This document shows positions 5,879 to 12,235 of a DNA stretch of 12,235 nucleotides, one piece after another. The stretch covers positions 1 to 12,235 of the forward strand of contig CALDLG010000194.1 in NCBI GenBank assembly GCA_937910785.1, given 5' to 3'. This stretch comes from an uncultured Lachnospiraceae bacterium (lineage in GTDB: Bacteria > Bacillota > Clostridia > Lachnospirales > Lachnospiraceae). Position numbers and translations under genes: made by a program. Position 1 is the stretch's first letter. Each line of letters starts with the position of its first letter. Below the pieces are notes generated by a model. The model searched no databases, was not told the origin of the DNA, and worked only from the letters and a program-made list of their open reading frames with translations.

Positions 5879-8095
5879 TTACCATACTTCCGCTTCCTGT
5901 CCCGGCCGTAAGCTGACTTGTCTTGTCTCTTCCCCGCAGGCAACGGTCAGCTCCGCAGCCCGTTCGGAACGGATACGACAGGATGTCAGCCTGCCCTGCT
6001 TCCATGCCATGGCAAGCTTTGCGCCGCCGCAAAGCACAAGACCGGATACTTTTCCTTCGCTCCAGCGTTTGGGCAGAGCCGGAAGGAGTCTGATGCCGCT
6101 TTCGTCACTCTGCACCATCATTTCCGTAATCGCAGCCGTCGCCCCCAGATTTCCGTCTATCTGAAATGCGTATCCGTTCAGAAGCGGATGCGTATCCATC
6201 AGATTGGGAAACGTAGACTGACTCCACAGCTTATCGAGCGTCGAAGCGGCCTCTTCCCCCTCCCTGAGCCTCGCATACAGCCCTACGATCCACGCGCAGC
6301 TCCAGCCCGTATGGCCGCCACCGTAATGAAGCCTGCGCTTTAACGTGGCTTTCGCCGCTTCCGCCAGCGCGGGTGTCCTGTCAACCGAGATCTGACAGGA
6401 CGGATAAAGCGCGTACAACTGGGAAATATGACGGTGTCCCGGCTCCGCTTCCTCATAATCTTCCTGCCATTCCATAATCTGGCCATGCTTTCCGATTTTT
6501 ATCTCCGGCAGCTTTTGGAGAATTTCACGAGACCGTTCCACCGCTTCGTCCCGTACTCCCAGAATTTCCGATATTTCCAGATACCCATCGAGCAAATCCC
6601 TTAAAATCTGCATATCCATCGCCGCTCCCATACAGATCTGTCCCTGTACGCCGTCCGGCATGATATAGGTGTTTTCCGGCGATACGGAAGGATTCGTGAG
6701 AAGCCCGCCGTCTTCCTCCGTCAGATAGTCATGGAAGAATAAAACGGCATCCTTTAAAACCGGATACATCCGCCGCAGAAAATCCACGTCCTGTGTATAC
6801 AGGTAATGTGTCCGGATATGCGTACACAGCCAGGCGCCTCCCATCACCCAATAAGAGGCCGGAATATAGATGTCCTGGGGCGCGCAGTCTCCCCATAAAT
6901 CCGTATTATGATGCGCCACAAATCCCCGGCATCCATACATCCGCTCCGCCGTTTTTTTCCCGTTCTCCCACATCCGCAGAAGATGATCGAACAAAGGCTG
7001 ATGGCACTCCGGCAGGCCGCAGCTTTCTGCCGGCCAGTAATTCATTTCCGTATTGATATTGATCGTAAACTTGGAATCCCATGGAGGCAGCATCTCCTCG
7101 TTCCATATCCCCTGCAGATTAGCGGGCAGGCTTCCCGGCCGGCTGGACGAAATCAAAAGGTATCTGCCATACTGGAAATACAGCGCTCCGAAAACGCCGT
7201 CAAATCCCCGTTCCCGACAGACCTCCATCCGCCTGTTTATGGGCATATCCTCCCCTTCTTCTCCCAGGTCAAGCGTGACTCTTTCATAAAGTTCCCGGTA
7301 GTCCTCCACATGCCGCTTCCTGACTTCCTCATAACCGTCCGCACAGGCTTTGTCGAGCTTTTCTTTCGCCGCCCTCTCCCGGTCCTTTTCATAAAAAGAG
7401 GTCTCACCGCTGATATAGAGGGTAATCTCTTCCGCCTCTTCGATAATCAGATGCTCCCCGATTGTCCGAACCGTCCCCGTATCCGTCTGCGCCCGCATCG
7501 CCGCAAGAAAAGAAACACCGCCCTCTCCCAGCTTACCGTCGATATAAATTGTGCGATCATCCAGTTTTCCCGCATGATCATAGAAGCGTTTCCTGTGCAG
7601 CAGGGCATCCATCGAAATTCTGCCCCCCTCTGCCCGAATTTGGACCGCCAGAATTCCATGCGGACAGGAGGCCAGATATTCTTTATGGATTGTCCGTCCG
7701 GACAGCCGAAATTCTTCCGTCACCATTCCGTCCGCCAGGGACAGCTCCCGCCTGTAATCCGTAACGTCCCCTTCCAACCCGTAAAAAGTAAATTCCGCAA
7801 AGGCAAGCGGCTGATAGGGCCGCTCGCTCTGAGGCGTCCCGGAAAAGGCATATTTCATCAGTCTTTCCGCCTCCGGAATTTTCCCCTCCCGGATGAGTCC
7901 GCGCACCTTCTCAAGACTGGGCCGGGCATCCGGGTTGATACGGTCTATAAATCCTCCATACCATACGCTGTCCTGATTCAGGCACAGCTTTTCCTTCCCG
8001 ATTCCCCCATATACCATCGCGCCAAGTCGTCCGTTTCCGATCGGCCAGACTTTCTCCTGACTTTTTGCCGGTTCGTTAAACCAGAGCATTCCCAT
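5879..8095 (-). CDS. Glycoside hydrolase family 95, alpha-L-fucosidase type, intracellular
   Basis: A 738-residue GH95 enzyme, which hydrolyses alpha-1,2-linked L-fucose (some members act on galactose) by inversion. The N-terminal beta-sandwich begins with WPIGNGRLGAMVYGG (residues 17-31) and LNQDSVWYGG. The (alpha/alpha)6 barrel runs from about 290 to 660. Residues matching the catalytic set known from Bifidobacterium AfcA are present: Asn346 and Asn348 in FTININTEMNYWPAE, the acid Glu474 in NPSVSPEN, and Asp647 in YAFQIDGNLGA. A small C-terminal beta domain closes the chain. No signal peptide is visible, so it acts in the cytoplasm on imported oligosaccharides. An in-frame ATG at 8188 would add 31 charged residues; the ATG at 8095 is preferred because GGAGG lies eight bases upstream and the protein then starts next to the family core. 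No transporter or fucose pathway gene is adjacent in the window. Confidence 0.94.
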   Translation of the reverse strand: MGMLWFNEPAKSQEKVWPIGNGRLGAMVYGGIGKEKLCLNQDSVWYGGFIDRINPDARPSLEKVRGLIREGKIPEAERLMKYAFSGTPQSERPYQPLAFAEFTFYGLEGDVTDYRRELSLADGMVTEEFRLSGRTIHKEYLASCPHGILAVQIRAEGGRISMDALLHRKRFYDHAGKLDDRTIYIDGKLGEGGVSFLAAMRAQTDTGTVRTIGEHLIIEEAEEITLYISGETSFYEKDRERAAKEKLDKACADGYEEVRKRHVEDYRELYERVTLDLGEEGEDMPINRRMEVCRERGFDGVFGALYFQYGRYLLISSSRPGSLPANLQGIWNEEMLPPWDSKFTININTEMNYWPAESCGLPECHQPLFDHLLRMWENGKKTAERMYGCRGFVAHHNTDLWGDCAPQDIYIPASYWVMGGAWLCTHIRTHYLYTQDVDFLRRMYPVLKDAVLFFHDYLTEEDGGLLTNPSVSPENTYIMPDGVQGQICMGAAMDMQILRDLLDGYLEISEILGVRDEAVERSREILQKLPEIKIGKHGQIMEWQEDYEEAEPGHRHISQLYALYPSCQISVDRTPALAEAAKATLKRRLHYGGGHTGWSCAWIVGLYARLREGEEAASTLDKLWSQSTFPNLMDTHPLLNGYAFQIDGNLGATAAITEMMVQSDESGIRLLPALPKRWSEGKVSGLVLCGGAKLAMAWKQGRLTSCRIRSERAAELTVACGEETRQVSLRPGQEAEVW

Positions 8096-8341
8096 ATCCC
8101 GTTCCTCCCTTATCCGTAAATATTTCTCAGGGTCCGCACGCAGCCTCCTGTATGAATTTCCCTGCCTTTCCTTCAGCCTGCAAGCCACATTATCAGCTTT
8201 CTATGACGTCAATTCTATCATGAACCGGTCCGTCCTACAAGCGAAAATGCGATGTCCCTTCCGGCATTATAAGCCCCTCCCGGCATAACGAATGACACAT
8301 ATCGAATGGAAAGAAAACAGTTTCCCCAATTTCGGTTTTGT

Positions 8342-8349
8342 GCTACAAT
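8342..8349 (+). promoter_or_regulatory. Extended -10 promoter of the NUDIX gene
   Basis: TGCTACAAT (TG at 8341-8342, TACAAT at 8344-8349) is an extended -10 element. The -35 region (about 8321-8326, TTTCCC) is weak, as expected for this promoter class. It lies 32 bases before the NUDIX start codon and resembles the nth promoter at 9955-9983. Confidence 0.55.
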
Positions 8350-8380
8350 GAGTACATCTATATTCCGGGAGGTCCATATC

Positions 8381-8872
8381 ATGCGCTTCACATACTGTCC
8401 GCATTGCGGAAGCAGGCTGATTCGAAAAGAAATTGGAGACGAGGGCCTCATACCTTTCTGCGAAAAATGCCGCATCCCTTTATGGGACATGTTTACAACA
8501 AGCATCATCGCCGCCGTCGTCAATGAACAGAATGAAATCGCGCTGTTAAGGCAGAACTATGTATCGACCACCAGTTATGTATGTGTAGCCGGCATCATGA
8601 AAATCGGAGAATCCGCGGAAGATACGGTTATCCGCGAGGTGAAGGAGGAACTCGGTCTTGACGTAAACGAAGTGCGGTTTGTCAGAAGCTATCCTTATAT
8701 GCAAAAGGAAATGCTCATGCTGGGCTATAAAGCCTCCGTCTTTAAAGCCGATCTTCATCTCTCCGGCGAGGTGGACTCCGCCCTGTGGGCTGAATCCAAT
8801 AAGGCTTTAAGCATGCTGCGCGAAGGCGGCATTGCATGGCAGCTTGTCAAAAGCATCATCTCAGATTCCTGA
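8381..8872 (+). CDS. NUDIX hydrolase with N-terminal zinc ribbon
   Basis: A 163-residue cytosolic NUDIX pyrophosphohydrolase. A zinc ribbon occupies residues 6-30 (CPHCG and CEKC: Cys6, Cys9, Cys27, Cys30). The NUDIX box is complete at 71-93, with Gly71, Glu77, Arg85-Glu86, Glu89-Glu90 and Gly92-Leu93 in the exact family spacing. These enzymes cleave a nucleoside diphosphate linked to another group, using Mg2+ held by the box glutamates. The ribbon-plus-box layout recalls NudC (NADH and NAD-cap pyrophosphatase), but this protein is much shorter than NudC and lacks its typical SQPWPFP region, so the substrate is open. The ATG at 8381 follows GGGAGG by eight bases; the in-frame ATG at 8306 lies upstream of the promoter and is not used. 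It is transcribed away from the GH95 gene and followed 81 bases later by the DUF3800 gene. Confidence 0.92.
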   Translation: MRFTYCPHCGSRLIRKEIGDEGLIPFCEKCRIPLWDMFTTSIIAAVVNEQNEIALLRQNYVSTTSYVCVAGIMKIGESAEDTVIREVKEELGLDVNEVRFVRSYPYMQKEMLMLGYKASVFKADLHLSGEVDSALWAESNKALSMLREGGIAWQLVKSIISDS

Positions 8873-8897
8873 CCGCGGTCTGACATCAGGAGGAATC
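8864..8897 (+). other. Stem-loop spanning the NUDIX stop codon
   Basis: GATTCCTGA (8864-8872, ending in the stop) can pair with TCAGGAGGAATC (8886-8897), giving about nine pairs with a GGA bulge around a loop holding CCGCGG. No T run follows, so it is not a normal terminator. It may cap the NUDIX mRNA or be fortuitous. Confidence 0.3.
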
Positions 8898-8953
8898 CCA
8901 ATCCCAGAACATGCAAAATATCATTCTATATCTCTCGACAAAGGAGGAGCCGC

Positions 8954-9751
8954 ATGAATATCTACATCGATGAATCGGGCTCGATCAACAATCACTCCGC
9001 CGATCAGCCTTACTTCATCATCGCACTGCTTTGTGCCACCGAAAAGGACCGGCTGAAACGCGCCTATAAGCGTTTCGTTTCTTCTCACTACGACCGTCTG
9101 AAAGAGCTGGACGAACTAAAAAAGCACCCTGTGACCGGCAGAGTGATCCGGGAAAATGGAAAAATGTTTTCCGGCGGAAAATTCAGAGAACTGAAAGGCG
9201 CCCGGCTCGACCGGGAAATGAAGCGGCAGTTCGTCGAATTCTTTTCCCGAAAACCGACTTTTGAAATTTATTACATCAAAATCTCCACCGACAGACTCAC
9301 CGATCATTTCTGCGAAAACACCGCCCGCGTATTCAATTATTCCTTAAAGTTAGCTCTGGAATTCTTTCTCCGCAACGGCTTTTTCCCCCATGAAAATTAT
9401 TCCCTCCAGCTCGACGAACGAAATGAAAAAACCGAGTCGCGCTTTTTTCTGGAAAACTATCTGAATACCGAACTGTCCATGAACGGCGCTTCCGTCGGGC
9501 GATTCGATGTCTCCTACTTCGATTCCGCGGACAACGGTCTGATACAGATCGCGGACGTCTTCGCCAATCTGTACTATTCCCACCTCCTGACCGGCTGTTA
9601 CGGGGCCGAGCTGAGTCATCTGGCACAGGCCGGTATCCTGCGGTTCGTCTTTGAGTTTCCGCTGGGAAATTCGAAGAGCCCGGATGATCTTCCTTCGCAT
9701 CCTCTCTCGTGGAAAATACAAAATCTTGACAGTCATTCCCGTACCTGCTAA
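8954..9751 (+). CDS. DUF3800-family protein, RNase H-like fold
   Basis: A 265-residue protein of the DUF3800 family, near the usual length. The N-terminal strand carries the hallmark IYIDESGS with Asp6 and Glu7; the internal LQLDERNEK gives Asp154 and Glu155; and the C-terminal FDSADNGLIQIADVFANLYY gives Asp190 and Asp201. This spread of acidic residues fits the RNase H-like nuclease fold predicted for the family. No member has a settled cellular role that I can cite, but the genes are frequent in accessory and defence regions of bacterial genomes. AAGGAGG seven bases before the ATG is near-ideal, so expression should be strong. It lies 81 bases after the NUDIX gene on the same strand and may be transcribed with it. 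No signal peptide or membrane segment is visible. Confidence 0.87.
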   Translation: MNIYIDESGSINNHSADQPYFIIALLCATEKDRLKRAYKRFVSSHYDRLKELDELKKHPVTGRVIRENGKMFSGGKFRELKGARLDREMKRQFVEFFSRKPTFEIYYIKISTDRLTDHFCENTARVFNYSLKLALEFFLRNGFFPHENYSLQLDERNEKTESRFFLENYLNTELSMNGASVGRFDVSYFDSADNGLIQIADVFANLYYSHLLTGCYGAELSHLAQAGILRFVFEFPLGNSKSPDDLPSHPLSWKIQNLDSHSRTC

Positions 9752-9805
9752 AATAAATCTGTCAACAGTAAGTCCTGTCATCGCGCCGTTATCGAGGTAA
9801 GCGTC

Positions 9806-9913
9806 ATGTATTGTCGTCGCGGTCAGGCCATTGACATACCGAAAATTCAGGAGCTGTCAGAAGATCATTTTATCTTCCGGGCAGCTCCTTATTTCTTGCT
9901 TTTACAGGAATGA
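9806..9913 (+). pseudogene. Probable N-terminal remnant of a GNAT acetyltransferase
   Basis: A 35-codon reading frame with a possible ribosome site (GAGG, eight to nine bases upstream) begins MYCRRGQAIDIPKIQEL, which closely resembles the first strand and helix of GNAT-family N-acetyltransferases. After about 22 residues the similarity ends, the frame runs through a terminator hairpin, and a TGA stops it. No acetyl-CoA binding motif follows in any frame up to nth. The best reading is a gene remnant left by deletion; a short functional peptide is less likely. Confidence 0.42.
9849..9898 (+). terminator. Intrinsic terminator downstream of DUF3800 and upstream of nth
   Basis: A long hairpin: outer stem AGGAGCTG (9849-9856) with CAGCTCCT (9882-9889), inner stem GAAGAT (9860-9865) with ATCTTC (9872-9877), separated by a small internal loop. 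A T-rich tail TTATTTCTTGCTTTT follows. It would end plus-strand transcription coming from the NUDIX-DUF3800 genes and so separates them from nth. Confidence 0.75.
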
Positions 9914-9954
9914 TTGGGTAAGATACATCTCAGTATATCAATTTTAACATATTG

Positions 9955-9983
9955 TTTTCCCCCATTCCACTCTGTGATACAAT
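9955..9983 (+). promoter_or_regulatory. nth: Extended -10 promoter of the nth-methyltransferase operon
   Basis: TGATACAAT (TG at 9975-9976, TACAAT at 9978-9983) is an extended -10 box. A weak TTTTCC -35 lies 17 bases upstream (9955-9960). The leader to the nth ATG is about 50 bases, with AGGGAG at 10029-10034. Layout and bases match the NUDIX promoter at 8342-8349. Confidence 0.6.
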
Positions 9984-10041
9984 ACATACAGGGAAAACCC
10001 GGATGAAAGGCATCCCATGAAATCGAACAGGGAGTTTTACC

Positions 10042-10743
10042 ATGACAAAAGAGAACACCGAAAAAATCCTCAATACACTGGACTCCGTATACGGTACCAC
10101 GAAGGAAGGCTTCGTCCATACGGCGGACTGGCAGCTTCTGACGGCGATCATGTTAAGCGCACAGAGCACCGACAGGCAGGTGGATGAAACGCTGCCCGGC
10201 CTGTGGAGCAGATTCCCGGATATGGAATCGATCATTCAGGCCCCTGTGGAAGAAATCGAAAATGCGATCAAAAGCATCGGACTATACAAAGTCAAAGCCC
10301 GGAATATCAAAAAGTGCTGCGAGACGCTTTGGCAAAGACCGGACCGGGCTGTCCCGACAACGATCGAAGAGCTGGTAAAACTCCCCGGCGTAGGGCGAAA
10401 AACGGCGACCCTTTTTCTTGCGGATGCCTACGGCATTCCCGGTGTTACGGTGGATACCCATGTTTTCCGTATCGCCAGAAGGCTCGGCTGGGCCATCGGC
10501 AGCAATCCGGTCCGGGTGGAAAAGGAACTGATGGAAGCGCTGCCGAAAGAGCACTGGAACCGGATCAATTTTCAGCTCATCTATCATGGCCGAAGTGTCT
10601 GTACGGCCAGAAGGGCGCGGTGCGAAAAATGCGTGCTGAGCAAATGGTGCGATTTTCCGCGGACAGACAGCAATACTGTTCCTGTTCCGCAGACGAAACA
10701 GGCAAAGAATCAACCTGTGAAAAGAAATAACATGGGAGATTGA
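10042..10743 (+). CDS. nth: Endonuclease III (DNA glycosylase/AP lyase)
   Basis: A 233-residue base-excision repair enzyme that removes oxidised pyrimidines from DNA and cleaves the abasic site. The helix-hairpin-helix is LPGVGRKTA (114-122) with catalytic Lys120, and Asp138 lies in TVDTHVFRIARRLGW. These positions are the same as in E. coli Nth. The 4Fe-4S cluster cysteines Cys187, Cys194, Cys197 and Cys203 have exact C-x6-C-x2-C-x5-C spacing. A polar C-terminal tail of about 25 residues (rich in Gln, Lys, Asn) extends beyond the E. coli length of 211. AGGGAG lies about eight bases before the ATG. Its TGA stop shares one base with the ATG of the following DNA methyltransferase (TGATG), so the two are translationally coupled. 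All active-site residues are intact, so it should be a working repair enzyme. Confidence 0.97.
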   Translation: MTKENTEKILNTLDSVYGTTKEGFVHTADWQLLTAIMLSAQSTDRQVDETLPGLWSRFPDMESIIQAPVEEIENAIKSIGLYKVKARNIKKCCETLWQRPDRAVPTTIEELVKLPGVGRKTATLFLADAYGIPGVTVDTHVFRIARRLGWAIGSNPVRVEKELMEALPKEHWNRINFQLIYHGRSVCTARRARCEKCVLSKWCDFPRTDSNTVPVPQTKQAKNQPVKRNNMGD

Positions 10744-12235
10744 TGAAAATGGAAACCACTCCTCTGAAAAGATCCGTAAAGGCACAGGGCCATACGGCAC
10801 AATATAAAATGCATAAATACTTTGCGAGACGCCCCTATAATGTTTTCCGGCATATTATCAGACATTATACCGAAAAGGGAGACGTCGTCCTGGATTCCTT
10901 CTGCGGTGGCGGCGTCACGGTTTTTGAGGCGGCCGCGCTGGAACGCAGGGTCATCGGCGTGGATTTAAACCCTCTGGCCGCCTTTATCACAAAAATGCAG
11001 ATGTTTCATGGAGATACCGCGGAATTAAAAGATTTTTACCGCCGTTTTCTCGTTACGGCGGAAAAAAAATACGGCGACTGGTACCGGGTGGTCTTTCCCG
11101 ATGACGAGGGCACCGCGCTCTGGTTTGAATGGGCCTATATCGTTCGGTGCCCGGCCTGCGGTGAACGAATCGTTCTGACGGAAGAAAACAAGAAAAGCAA
11201 CGGCATCTATTTCTGTTCGAACGCCGCCTGTCAAAACCGCCGGAAAGGCGTCAAACGCGTCGACTGCATTCCTGCCGGAAGCAAACCCCTGCGCGTTAAA
11301 TACCGGTCCTCCACGACTGGAAAAACGCTGGTGAGACCGCTGACAACAGAAAATATGCCGGTTTTTGAGAAGTATGATTTTCAAGAAATTGTGGAGAAGC
11401 TTCCCCGGAAAGCTCAGTTTACGATTCCGGACGACTGGGACCGACTGTATGAAGACAAGCTGCGGGAAAAGGGCATTCACGAATACAGTGATTTTTTCAC
11501 CGAAAGAAATTATGCGTTAAACTGTCTCCTTTTTCAGGACATCCTTTCGCTTCGTGAAACAACAGATGAGCGGATGAACGAATACCTGTATTTTCTGTTC
11601 AGTTCGTCCCTCCGATACACGAACAAAATGACCCGCGTGACCGACAACTGGGAAAACGGAAAGCCGACCGCCATGGACAAGCATGCCTTCTGGCTGCCCA
11701 ACCAGTATGTCGAGACCAATATCCTCGACGTGCTCAGACAGCGTTCCAAAGCGATACTTCAAGGCTGTGAATATGCCGCCTCCACCCTGCCGTCCGATCT
11801 GACAGAGGCCCTTACTTTTGAAGAGCTCAACCGCCATAACCACTGTTTTATGGTCCTGAACAGAAGCTCCCCATTCCGGAGGAATCGGTCGATGTCATCA
11901 TTACGGACCCCCCGTATGGAAGCAATGTCCAGTATGCGGAGCTTTCTACAGTCTGGAATGCATGGTATGCCCGTTATCGGGGACTTGACAGTTATATTTA
12001 TAAAAAAGACGAGGCCGTAGCCAACCGGAAAAAGAATTTCGCAAATGCCAAATCCATCGATGATTATGAAGAACTGCTCTACCGCGTATACCGCGAAGGT
12101 AACCGCGTGCTAAAGCCGGGCGGTTACCTCGTTTTCACTTTTCATAACAAAAATATCAAGGTCTGGATTGCCATGCTGAGGGCCGTAGCGCGCGCCGGTT
12201 TTTATCTGCCGGACGACGGTATTCTTTTTCAGGAC
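10743..12235 (+). pseudogene. Zn-ribbon DNA methyltransferase (COG1743-like), frameshifted and cut by the window edge
   Basis: A DNA methyltransferase of the N6-adenine/N4-cytosine type. Residues 20-36 carry the conserved QYKMHKYFARRPYNVFR. The SAM-binding motif I is VVLDSFCGGGVT (48-59), followed by GVDLNPLAA. A zinc ribbon follows with Cys136, Cys139, Cys158 and Cys163, then a helical region of about 200 residues that may recognise the target. The first frame stays sensible to about 11849, then gives low-quality residues until a stop at 12020. In the -1 frame the real protein continues as GPEQKLPIPEESVDVIITD, then the catalytic DPPYGSNVQYAELS (DPPY at 11906-11917) and LKPGGYLVFTFHN, open to the window end. 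Read as written, the protein lacks its catalytic motif. The start is ATG 10743 (GGGAG four bases upstream) or 10749. It could be a true pseudogene, a phase-variable gene or a sequencing error. The motif order I, Zn region, IV resembles alpha-type methylases. Confidence 0.86.
11846..11849 (+). other. Likely frameshift site in the methyltransferase
   Basis: The best join is at a TTTT run. Adding one T would give HCF followed by YGPEQKLPIPEESVD in one frame, leading straight to the catalytic DPPY. The alternative frame is closed upstream by a TAA at 11837-11839, and family similarity is clear again from about 11864, so the shift must lie between about 11840 and 11863. The tract is short for phase variation, and no classic X-XXY-YYZ slippery heptamer is present. 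Confidence 0.6.

Noticed and set aside
5674..5943. 89-codon minus-strand frame bridging the GH95 end and the Cof-type start
   Set aside because: Its composition is Arg/Gly/Lys-rich without a domain, it overlaps both genes and no good start site is present.
6908..8119. Long open frame of 403 codons on the plus strand opposite the GH95 gene
   Set aside because: It mirrors a well-supported GH95 coding sequence, has no ribosome binding site that stands out, and its translation shows no recognisable domain. Long antisense frames are common in genes of this base composition.
8266..8271. TATAAT on the minus strand, possible GH95 promoter
   Set aside because: The -35 region does not match at a usable spacing. 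A nearby TTGACG pairs with GATAAT only at 12 bases. The GH95 promoter stays unassigned in the 8096-8380 intergenic stretch.
11840..11880. Programmed -1 ribosomal frameshift in the methyltransferase
   Set aside because: No X-XXY-YYZ heptamer and no convincing downstream stem or pseudoknot; only a single-codon slip on TTT is possible. Mutation or sequence error is simpler.

Overview
The window reads as a chromosomal segment from a Firmicute of the class Clostridia, most likely a gut-associated Lachnospiraceae-type bacterium. The signs are strong AGGAGG-type ribosome binding sites, sigma-A promoters with extended -10 elements, a Gram-positive style lipoprotein, an intracellular GH95 fucosidase, and moderate GC content. 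The assignment to family or genus is inference. No tRNA, rRNA, CRISPR array, insertion sequence or integrase was found.

Positions 83-4673, all on the minus strand, look like one transcription unit. A good promoter at 4644-4673 drives a 91-residue protein of unknown function, then metN (ATPase), metI (permease) and metQ (lipoprotein) of a methionine-type ABC importer. After an imperfect terminator hairpin come a LysR-type regulator and a HAD phosphatase, which ends in a clear intrinsic terminator. The ATPase lacks the C-terminal methionine-sensing domain common in MetN, and the leader is too short for a SAM riboswitch. Control is therefore more likely by the LysR protein, possibly with the small first gene.

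Positions 4788-8095, also minus strand, hold an intracellular GH95 alpha-L-fucosidase-type glycoside hydrolase followed by a Cof-type HAD phosphatase. This pair fits breakdown of fucosylated oligosaccharides.

Positions 8342-12235, plus strand, hold a zinc-ribbon NUDIX hydrolase, a DUF3800 protein, a likely acetyltransferase remnant carrying a terminator, then endonuclease III (nth). Nth overlaps by one base a Zn-ribbon DNA methyltransferase that runs off the right edge. The methyltransferase is split by a -1 frameshift near 11846-11849: motif I lies in one frame and the DPPY motif in another. DUF3800 plus a DNA methylase hints at the edge of a defence or DNA-modification region, but the decisive downstream genes lie outside the window.

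The most interesting points are the domain-less MetN with its unexplained small partner gene, the metI-metQ stem-loops, and the nth-methylase coupling with its frameshift. Nothing here can be called a proven new system from sequence alone.
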